Assembly: GCF_001866665.1 (NCBI RefSeq) | Contig: NZ_MLYO01000012.1 | Location: 248,001 to 312,000, forward strand | DNA from: Streptomyces monashensis | Lineage (GTDB): Bacteria; Actinomycetota; Actinomycetes; Streptomycetales; Streptomycetaceae | Length of the DNA stretch: 64,000 bases | Direction: 5' to 3' | Notes under the pieces: generated by a model | Told to the model about the DNA's origin: nothing | Databases searched by the model: none | What the model saw: the letters and a program-made list of their open reading frames with translations, nothing else | Position numbers and translations under genes: made by a program | Shown here: positions 55,640-64,000 of the stretch, piece by piece | How the letters are laid out: each line of letters opens with the position of its first letter | Numbering within the stretch: the stretch's first letter is position 1

Positions 55640-55860
55640 ATACCACGCCCGCGGTGGCGAAATGATCCCGAACGCGACGGCTTGCGTACCGCCGTCGCGC
55701 AGGACGATCAGCGTGTCGCCGAGCGGGACGGGGGTTCTCCCGGAGGGGGCGCGCGTGCAGGCTGGAGCCGCTGATCAGCCAGTTCAGCGCATCGTAGAGC
55801 CACGGGGCGGTGTCGATGCGCCGTTGCGCCGCGTGCACCCCACGGCGGCGGACGGGCGGG
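55640..55860 (-). other. Intergenic region with possible frameshifted coding remnant
   Basis: Two short frames on the minus strand look protein-like, one with APWLYDALNWLISGSSLHA (about 55820-55760) and one with GRTPVPLGDTLIVLRDGGTQAVAFGI (about 55735-55645). Joined by a frameshift they vaguely recall the start of a SAM-dependent methyltransferase, but no SAM motif is visible. I cannot support a gene here. Confidence 0.2.
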
Positions 55861-58131
55861 TCACTCGGCGCTGGGGAGCGCCGCCCGCGGCCGCTGCCAT
55901 CCCCGCGACCCCCGCGCCCGCAGCCACGCCGTGGTCTCCTCGGGCGGCATCGCGGCGGCCACCAGCCAGCCCTGCACCGCGTCGCACCCCATGTCCCGCA
56001 GCCGCTCCCAGGTCTCGTCGTCCTCCACGCCCTCGGCGACGACGAGCAGCCCCAGCGAATGCGCCAGATCGACCGTGCAGCGCACGATCTCCGCGTCCTC
56101 GGTGTCGACGGCCAGCCGGGCCACGAAGGAGCGGTCGATCTTCAGCTCGCTCACCGGCAGCCGCCGCAGATGCACCAGTGAGGAGTACCCGGTGCCGAAG
56201 TCGTCCAGCGACATCTTCACGCCGTGCCCGGTGAGCCCGGCGAGGGTGTCGGCGGCGCGCTGCGGGTCCTCCAGCAGGACGTGCTCGGTGATCTCCAGCT
56301 GGAGCGCTCCCGCGGGGACCCCGTGCCGGGCCAGCCGCGCCGCGACCGAGCCGGCGAAGCCGGGCGTGTGCACATCGCGCGGGGAGACGTTCACGGCCAC
56401 CGGCACCCGCAGCCCCTGTGCCCGCCAGCGGGCGACCTGCCCGAGCGCGGTCTCGAGCACGTACTCCGTGAGGTGGGGCATCAGCCCGGAGGACTCGGCG
56501 ATCGCTATGAACTCGTCCGGCGGCACCTTCCCGCGCTCGGGGTGCACCCAGCGCACCAGCGCCTCCAGGCCGGCGACCTGGCCGTCGAAGCGGACCTTGG
56601 GCTGGTAGTGCAGCTGCACCTCGTGCGCGTCCAGCGCCCGGCGCAGATCGCCCAGCAGGCCGAGGCGGTCGGGGGTGTTGGAGTCCCGCTTGGACTCGTA
56701 GACCTCGACGCCCGTACGGTCGCGCTTCGCCTGGTACATCGCCACGTCCGCGCGGCGCAGCAGTCCCTCGGCGTCCAGGGCGTGGTCGGGGAAGACGGCG
56801 ACGCCCGCGCTGGCCTCCAGGACGAGGGTGAGCCCGTCGAGGTCGAGCGGGGAGCTCAGGTCGGCGACGAGGCCGCGGGCGACGCGGGTGGCCGACGTGG
56901 TGGAGTCGGCGACGGGCAGTAAGACCGCGAACTCGTCGCCGCCGAGCCGCGCGGCCTCCGCTCCGCGCGGCAGGGCGAGCCGCAGCCGGTCGGCTATCTG
57001 GAGCAGCAGCCGGTCACCGGCGAGGTGACCGAGGGTGTCGTTGACCGACCGGAAGCGGTCGAGGTCGATCAGCATGAGGGCGGAGCGGGCGCCGATGCGT
57101 TCGGCGTCGTCGAGGGCGGTCCAGATCCGCTCCAGCAGCCACTGCCGGTTGGGCAGCCCGGTCAGCGGGTCGCGCAACTGCTCCTCGGCCCGCGCGCGGG
57201 CCATCCACAGGGTGGAGTCGAGCGCGATGAGCGGGATCGCGAACAGCGGCAGCAGGATCGGCCGGGCGTCGGCGACGACACACAGCAGGGGCGCGATGCC
57301 GAGCAGGGCGACGGCGAGAAGGCCCTGCCTGACCAGGGACGCCCGGTCGACGGTGGGCACCTTGCCGGCACGCGGAGCGTGCAGGTACCACAACAGGCCG
57401 CGGCTGACCACGAGGTAGACACCGGCGACGAGGACGACCTCCGGCACGGCCGCGATGCTCCAGCTCTCCGGCCGCCAGGGGGTCTCGACGCTCGGGACCC
57501 GGCCGAACGCGCCGAGGAGCAGCGCACCGGCGCCGATGCCGAGGAGGTCCACCGCGCCGTGCAGGACGCCCTGGCGCCAGCGGTGGCGGCGGGCGATGCC
57601 GACCAGGACGACGACGGTGAGGCTGACCATGCCGGCGGGCACCCAGCCGTAGAGCAGCAGGACGGCGAGGGTGAGGGCGGCGCCGGAGCCGGTGCCGCCC
57701 CACCAGCGGGCGCGGCCCAGCATGACGAGGTGGCCGACGATGACACCGGTGAGCAGGGCCAGCGACCAGCCGACGGTGCCGCCCGGGAAGAGGGCGTGGT
57801 GACCGGCGAAGGCGCGGTAGAAGCCGGCGGCCAGGACGAGGGCGCCGGCGGCCACGAGGGCCGCGGGCAGGGCGGGCCAGGGCAGGCGCCGGGCCGGGCC
57901 GGCGTCCGATCCCGTCCCGGTCCCGCCCGGCCCGGTCAGGCCGCGGGCCGGTTCGACGGCGGTCACGGGTATCGGCGGATGGGCCTCGGCGACGGCGCCC
58001 GGACCGGACCGGCGGACCCGGCCCGCCGCACGCCCGTCCGCCCGTGCCGCCCACCGGGTCCCCCGCCAGGCGCCCGCGCGACGGCGCAGACGCAGCCCTG
58101 AGCCCGGGGCGACGCTCTCGGTCGGTTCCAT
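55861..58131 (-). CDS. rmdB: Membrane GGDEF-EAL c-di-GMP phosphodiesterase
   Basis: The 756-residue protein has about ten TM helices after a Pro/Gly-rich N terminus (residues about 85-330), then a GGDEF domain with intact RLGGDEFAVLLP (about 395) and an EAL domain with LHYQPKVRFDGQVAGLEALVRWVHP (about 524), LDDFGTGYSSLVHL, ELKIDRSFV and VAEGVED, all catalytic residues present. Its location beside ligA matches S. coelicolor RmdB (recall), a phosphodiesterase controlling development. Unlike the homologue 15 kb away, its EAL site is intact. ATG at 58131 follows GAGAGGGACGGGA. The 259-bp gap upstream (58132-58390) holds no gene that I can see. Confidence 0.9.
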   Translation of the reverse strand: MEPTESVAPGSGLRLRRRAGAWRGTRWAARADGRAAGRVRRSGPGAVAEAHPPIPVTAVEPARGLTGPGGTGTGSDAGPARRLPWPALPAALVAAGALVLAAGFYRAFAGHHALFPGGTVGWSLALLTGVIVGHLVMLGRARWWGGTGSGAALTLAVLLLYGWVPAGMVSLTVVVLVGIARRHRWRQGVLHGAVDLLGIGAGALLLGAFGRVPSVETPWRPESWSIAAVPEVVLVAGVYLVVSRGLLWYLHAPRAGKVPTVDRASLVRQGLLAVALLGIAPLLCVVADARPILLPLFAIPLIALDSTLWMARARAEEQLRDPLTGLPNRQWLLERIWTALDDAERIGARSALMLIDLDRFRSVNDTLGHLAGDRLLLQIADRLRLALPRGAEAARLGGDEFAVLLPVADSTTSATRVARGLVADLSSPLDLDGLTLVLEASAGVAVFPDHALDAEGLLRRADVAMYQAKRDRTGVEVYESKRDSNTPDRLGLLGDLRRALDAHEVQLHYQPKVRFDGQVAGLEALVRWVHPERGKVPPDEFIAIAESSGLMPHLTEYVLETALGQVARWRAQGLRVPVAVNVSPRDVHTPGFAGSVAARLARHGVPAGALQLEITEHVLLEDPQRAADTLAGLTGHGVKMSLDDFGTGYSSLVHLRRLPVSELKIDRSFVARLAVDTEDAEIVRCTVDLAHSLGLLVVAEGVEDDETWERLRDMGCDAVQGWLVAAAMPPEETTAWLRARGSRGWQRPRAALPSAE

Positions 58132-58390
58132 TCCCGTCCCTCTCACACCCGGCGGTGCCCACGCCACGCGGCCCGATGTCCGACACCCATCAGCGGCTCC
58201 GCGTTGAAGAAACGTTCCCCGCGCCTTGGGAGCGCACGGGAATGCCCCGACCGCAGCTGGGCACGGCAGGCGCACACCTCAACAGTAGGCCGCTGAAGGC
58301 TTCCACGGGCACCGGTCGTCGACGGTTGCCCGAATGCGCCCAGGCCACCCGTATGCATCTGATATGCGCCGATCGGGTGGCCTTCAACCG

Positions 58391-60604
<2,214 letters not shown>

Positions 60605-61612
60605 TTACTCTGGGTTGTCCGCGAGGGATCTCGCCGCCCGGACGCAGTGGGCGAGCGCCTGGCGTGCGTACGCGGGGGAAGCGCCCGCCAGACCGCACGC
60701 CGGGGTGAGGGTGACCGCCTCCGTGAGCAACCCCGGATGCAGCCCCAGCCTGCGCCACAGCGTCCTGACACCCATGACGCTACCGGCAGGGTCTGACAAT
60801 GGGCCGTCCGTGCCCGGCACGACACCGGCGAACAGCCGCGTGCCGCCCTCGACGGCCTCGCCGATCGCGTCGTCGTCACGCTCGGTGAGGAGCGAGAAAT
60901 CGAAGGAGACGGCGTCCGCGCCGGCTCTCCGCAGCAGGGCGAACGGCACGTCGGGGGCGCAGGAGTGGACGACGACGGGGCCGTCGCCGTGTACGCCGAC
61001 GACGTCCCGCACGGTGGCCTCGACGACCTGGCGGTCCACGGCGCGGTGGGTGCGGTAGCCGCTGGCGGTGCGGACCTGGCCGCGCAGGACGGCGGTGAGC
61101 GAGGGCTCGTCGAGCTGCAGGACGAGGCGGGCGCCGGGGACACGGCGCCGCACCTCGGCGAGGTGGAGCCGGAGGCCCTCGGTGAGGGAGGCGGCGAGGT
61201 CGCGGCAGGCCCCGGGGTCGGAGAGCGCGGCCTCGCCGTTCCTCAGTTCCAGGGCGGCGGCGAGCGTCCAGGGACCGACGGCCTGCACCTTGAGGTCGCC
61301 CTCGTAGCCCTGGGTGAACTCCTCCAGGGCGTCCAGGTCCTCGCCCAGCCAGGACCGGGCGCGCTTGGTGTCCCGGCCCGGCCGGTCGCCGATCCGCCAG
61401 CCGCTGGGCTCCACGCGCGCGTACAGCTCGACCAGCAGGCCGGCACTGCGGCCGATCATGTCGGCGCCCGGCCCGCGCGCGGGCAGTTCGGCGAGGTACG
61501 GAAAGTCCTCGAAGCTGCCGGTGACCGTCTTGGCCGCTTCCCTGGCGTCCCCGCCGGGCATGGATCCGACGCCGGTGGCCGCGGGGAACCTGAACTGGGT
61601 GTTCTCACTCAC
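60605..61612 (-). CDS. Short MetE-like (cobalamin-independent methionine synthase family) protein
   Basis: The 335-residue protein corresponds to the C-terminal catalytic half of MetE only. It opens with FPAATGVGSMPGGD, and has the zinc-site residues in VVVHSCAPDVPFALL (His, Cys) and TLTPACGLAGASPAYA (Cys), with LVLQLDEPSLTAVL and SFDFSLL between. Full MetE is about 750 residues; the short forms (core-MetE type) use another methyl donor, possibly a corrinoid or an S-methyl compound, instead of polyglutamyl methyltetrahydrofolate. It is probably cotranscribed with ligA. The exact reaction is unknown. Confidence 0.8.
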   Translation of the reverse strand: MSENTQFRFPAATGVGSMPGGDAREAAKTVTGSFEDFPYLAELPARGPGADMIGRSAGLLVELYARVEPSGWRIGDRPGRDTKRARSWLGEDLDALEEFTQGYEGDLKVQAVGPWTLAAALELRNGEAALSDPGACRDLAASLTEGLRLHLAEVRRRVPGARLVLQLDEPSLTAVLRGQVRTASGYRTHRAVDRQVVEATVRDVVGVHGDGPVVVHSCAPDVPFALLRRAGADAVSFDFSLLTERDDDAIGEAVEGGTRLFAGVVPGTDGPLSDPAGSVMGVRTLWRRLGLHPGLLTEAVTLTPACGLAGASPAYARQALAHCVRAARSLADNPE

Positions 61613-61678
61613 CTGGGCAGGGTATGCCGTGAACCGTCCGGAGGGCTCCGCCCCCTGGACGCCCGCCCGGGCCGGAGG

Positions 61679-62368
61679 TCAGCTCCCCGGCCGTACCGTC
61701 AGGTCGTTGACCTCCGCGTCCCTCGGCAGGTCCAGGGACATGAGGATCGTCGTGGCGACGGACTCGGGGTCGATCCACTGCCCGGCGTCGTAGTCCTTGC
61801 CCTCCTGCTGGTGCACCTTCGCCTGCATGGGGCTCGCCGTGCGGCCGGGGTAGACCGAGGTGACGCGGACGCCGTTCGCGTGCTCCTCGTGGCGCAGGGA
61901 GTCGGCCAGGGCCTTCAGACCGTGCTTCGAGGCGGCGTACGCGGACCAGTTGGCGTGGGCGTTGAGGCCGGAGCCGGAGTTGACGAAGAGCACATGGCCG
62001 CGGGCGGCGCGCAGTTGGGGCAGGAAGTGCCGGGTCAGCTCGGCGGGCGCGATCAGGTTGACGTTGAGCTGGTGGTGCCAGGACTTGGGGGTCAGCTCGC
62101 CGACCCCGCCGAGGTCGACGACCCCGGCGATGTGCAGGAGGGAGTCCACACGGTCGGGCAGGGTCTGGTGCGAGAAGGCCCAGGAGAGGCGGTCCGGGTC
62201 GGCGAGGTCGCCCACCAGCGTGCGGGCGCCGGGGAACCGCGCCGCCAGCTCCTTGGCGCGGCCCGCGTCGCGCGCGTGGAGGACGAGTTCGTCCCCGCGC
62301 GCGTGCAGACGGCGGGCGACGGCGGCGCCGATGCCGGAACCGGCGCCGGTGATCACATGGGTAGCCAT
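61679..62368 (-). CDS. Short-chain dehydrogenase/reductase
   Basis: The 229-residue SDR has the N-terminal nucleotide motif HVITGAGSGIGAAVA, the structural HIAGV (NNAG position), and the active-site Ser in VLFVNSGSGLNAHANWSAYAASKHGLKALA with YAASK (Tyr, Lys). The C-terminal VYPGRTASPMQAKVHQQEGKDYD and ESVATTILMSLDLP match the classical SDR subfamily often annotated only as short-chain oxidoreductase. Substrate unknown. A start at 62377 is possible nine bases earlier. It is downstream of the LOG-family gene on the same strand. Confidence 0.9.
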   Translation of the reverse strand: MATHVITGAGSGIGAAVARRLHARGDELVLHARDAGRAKELAARFPGARTLVGDLADPDRLSWAFSHQTLPDRVDSLLHIAGVVDLGGVGELTPKSWHHQLNVNLIAPAELTRHFLPQLRAARGHVLFVNSGSGLNAHANWSAYAASKHGLKALADSLRHEEHANGVRVTSVYPGRTASPMQAKVHQQEGKDYDAGQWIDPESVATTILMSLDLPRDAEVNDLTVRPGS

Positions 62369-62414
62369 GCCCGCCATGCTCGCATCAGTGGCCGCCCGGC
62401 CCCGCGGCGGTGGC

Positions 62415-62945
62415 TCATGTCGCGGACTCCAGGTGGGCCAGCGCGGCGGCCGGCTCGTCGGCGAAGAACATCAGCTCGGCCAGCGGCCGCGGCAGGAAGC
62501 CCTCGGCCTCCATGCGGCGGAACTGCGTCTGCAGACCGTCGTAGAAGCCCTCGGTGTTCAGCAGGACGACCGGCTTGTCGGTGCGGCCGTGCTTCTTCAG
62601 CTCCAGGATCTCGGTGGCCTCGTCCAGCGTGCCGGTGCCGCCCACCATGATCACCACGGCGTCCGCCTTCTCCAGCAGCAGCCGCTTGCGCTCGGCGAGG
62701 TCGGGGGCGATGACCATCTCGTCGGCGCCGGGCCGCGCCTTGTTCGCCAGGAACTCCACGGAGACGCCCAGCAGCCTGCCGCCCGCCTCCTGCACACCGT
62801 CGGCGACGACCTTCATCAGGCCGACGTCGGAACCGCCCCAGACCAGGGTGTGGCCGGCCCTGCCGAGCAGTTCCGCGAACTCGCGCGCGGGGCGCGTGTA
62901 CCGCTCGTCGAGGTCGGCGGCGGACAGGAAGACACAGATGTTCAT
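62415..62945 (-). CDS. LOG-family protein (TIGR00725-like)
   Basis: The 176-residue protein has the LOG Rossmann-like fold: MNICVFLSAADLDERYTRPAREFAELLGRAGHTLVWGGSDVGLMKVVADGVQEAGG and, in place of the PGGxGTxxE motif, IMVGGTGTLDEATEILELKKHGRTDKPVVLLN. LOG enzymes release cytokinin bases from ribotides; the first Gly of the motif being preceded by Val rather than Pro places this one among the more divergent members whose activity is uncertain. ATG at 62945; a 73-bp region separates it from the divergent DUF427 gene. Confidence 0.85.
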   Translation of the reverse strand: MNICVFLSAADLDERYTRPAREFAELLGRAGHTLVWGGSDVGLMKVVADGVQEAGGRLLGVSVEFLANKARPGADEMVIAPDLAERKRLLLEKADAVVIMVGGTGTLDEATEILELKKHGRTDKPVVLLNTEGFYDGLQTQFRRMEAEGFLPRPLAELMFFADEPAAALAHLESAT

Positions 62946-63018
62946 GGCCCCTACCGTACGCGGGCCGATCGCGGGCCGTGCCCGGGAAGAACCGGGTGCC
63001 CGGCGGTGCTGAACGGAT

Positions 63019-63342
63019 ATGGCCGAAGGACACACCATCACCATCGAGCAGGGCGAGCGGCACGTGCGCGTGGTGCACGCGGACCTGGTGCTCGCGGAGA
63101 CCGACCGACCCCTGGTGCTGCGCGAGACGGGCTGTCCCCCGCGGTACTACATCCCCGCCGAGGACGTACGCCTCGACCTGCTGACCCCCTCCGACACCCA
63201 CACCGTCTGCCCCTTCAAGGGCACGGCGTCCTACTGGTCGCTGGCCGACGCGCCGGACCTGGTCTGGGCGTACCCGGACCCCAGGCCGGACGTGGCCGCC
63301 ATCAAGGACCACTACTGCTTCTACGAGCCCGAAGTGTCATGA
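63019..63342 (+). CDS. DUF427 domain protein
   Basis: The 107-residue protein is a single DUF427 domain: ITIEQGERHVRVVHADLVLAETDRPLVLRETGCPPRYYIPAEDVRLDLLTPSDTHTVCPFKGTASYWSL and a C-terminal WAYPDPRPDVAAIKDHYCFYEPEVS. The conserved YYIP..DV, CPFKG.A.Y and FY motifs are all present. These small beta-barrel proteins are widespread in actinomycetes and their role is unknown. It is followed on the same strand by an alpha/beta hydrolase 62 bp away. Confidence 0.93.
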   Translation: MAEGHTITIEQGERHVRVVHADLVLAETDRPLVLRETGCPPRYYIPAEDVRLDLLTPSDTHTVCPFKGTASYWSLADAPDLVWAYPDPRPDVAAIKDHYCFYEPEVS

Positions 63343-63404
63343 TCTGCGCGGCACCGACGTGTCGTGAGCGATGAGTACCGGCCGGTGCGGCAGTCTGCAC
63401 CGGC

Positions 63405-64000
63405 ATGGACAAGAAGACGACGTCACGCGACGGTACCGCGCTCGCGTACGAAGTGACCGGCCAGGGGCCCGTCGTGATCCTGGTGAGCGGCGCGATGTCC
63501 ACCGGGGGCACTGTGGCGCCCCTGGCCGCGCGGCTCGCGGACCGCTGCACGGCCGTGGTCTACGACCGCCGGGGCCGCGGGGCGAGCGACGACACGCCGC
63601 CGTACGCGGTCGCGCGCGAGGTCGAGGACCTGGCCGCGCTGATCGACGCGGTCGGCGGGGACGCCGCGCTGTTCGGGGTCTCCTCGGGCGGCGCGCTGGT
63701 GCTCCGGGCGGCGGCGAGCGGGCTGCCGGTGCGCCGGGTGGCCGTGTACGAGGTGCCGTACGCCGACTTCCTCCAGGGCGGGGCCGAGCAGGAGGCCGCG
63801 TACAAGCGGGCCCTGACCGAGGCGCTCGCGGCCGGCCGGCGCGGGGACGCGGTGGAGCTGTTCCTGCGGCTGGCGGGCCTTGGCGAGGAGATGATCCGGG
63901 GCGCCCGCAACTCACCGATGTGGGCCGGCATGGAGGCCGTCGCGCCGAGTCTCGCGTACGACGACGCGGTCATGGGCGACGGGCTGCTCCCCCGGCAGGA
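63405..64000 (+). CDS. Alpha/beta hydrolase, C terminus beyond the window
   Basis: About 198 residues are visible. TSRDGTALAYEVTGQGPVVILVSGAMSTGG is the start of the fold, VYDRRGRGASDDTPPYAV the oxyanion strand, and the nucleophile elbow appears as GVSSGGAL (about residue 86, G-x-S-x-G with Ser). The helical cap begins after KRALTEALAAGRRGDAVELFLRLAGLG. The Asp/His part of the triad lies past the window edge. Family members include esterases, haloperoxidase-like and epoxide hydrolases; substrate unknown. Confidence 0.88.
   Translation, partial: MDKKTTSRDGTALAYEVTGQGPVVILVSGAMSTGGTVAPLAARLADRCTAVVYDRRGRGASDDTPPYAVAREVEDLAALIDAVGGDAALFGVSSGGALVLRAAASGLPVRRVAVYEVPYADFLQGGAEQEAAYKRALTEALAAGRRGDAVELFLRLAGLGEEMIRGARNSPMWAGMEAVAPSLAYDDAVMGDGLLPRQ

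Overview
The window is typical Streptomyces chromosome: very GC-rich, strong third-position GC bias, many GTG starts with GGAGG-type ribosome sites, and long spurious antisense ORFs. Gene order (ligA, rmdB, gatCAB, ilvBNC-serA, put genes, leuB-ilvE, a fused-subunit urease locus, a citramalate/isopropylmalate synthase, accB-accE) is what I recall for the conserved S. coelicolor SCO549x-SCO553x region; this is recall, not a search. No rRNA, tRNA, CRISPR array, insertion sequence or prophage was seen.

Layout. 1-2.3 kb: start of a secreted protein, then acyl-CoA carboxylase epsilon and beta subunits. 2.4-9.9 kb: an accessory-looking stretch with a family 8 polysaccharide lyase, a YceI protein behind a palindromic operator, a glycine-rich membrane protein, a secreted GH30 glycosidase with a ricin-type lectin domain, and a GPP34 protein. 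10-11.8 kb: a citramalate-synthase-type gene behind a probable transcription attenuator. 11.9-18.9 kb: a urease-like gamma-beta fusion, a urease alpha paralogue with an altered active-site flap and an agmatine-deiminase-family gene, followed by a TetR regulator and an MHS transporter and divergent from an NCS1 permease. Two near-identical palindromes lie in the divergent promoter region. No nickel-insertion genes are present. I regard this as the most interesting locus: agmatine deiminase makes N-carbamoylputrescine, a substituted urea, so the urease-like enzyme may act on a ureido compound rather than urea.

18.9-23.7 kb: ilvE (with a small upstream ORF), leuB, a LysR/oxidoreductase divergent pair with a clear LysR-type inverted repeat. 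23.7-28.4 kb: an acetyltransferase and the proline catabolism genes (P5C dehydrogenase, proline dehydrogenase) with their divergent PucR-type regulator. 28.4-31.4 kb: a decayed FAD monooxygenase, and a TetR/MFS drug-efflux pair whose MFS gene looks leaderless. 31.4-37.0 kb: serA, ilvC, ilvN, ilvB, with a classical ilvB attenuator (leader peptide containing Ile-Leu-Val-Leu). Branched-chain amino acid synthesis is thus spread over ilvBNC, ilvE, leuB and cimA in one 27-kb region.

37.2-43.4 kb: a membrane PAS-GGDEF-EAL protein with a degenerate EAL domain and a GC-rich repeat inserted in its coding sequence, a 2-hydroxyacid dehydrogenase, an aldo/keto reductase, tandem repeats and a truncated PQQ-type sugar dehydrogenase remnant. 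43.5-51.3 kb: a DUF6191 protein, a large LuxR-family ATPase regulator, small and membrane proteins, an acetyltransferase overlapping an MMPL transporter. 51.4-55.0 kb: gatC-gatA-(small membrane protein)-gatB. 55.1-64 kb: cupin, rmdB (GGDEF-EAL phosphodiesterase), ligA, a short MetE-like protein, an SDR, a LOG-family protein, a DUF427 protein and the start of an alpha/beta hydrolase.
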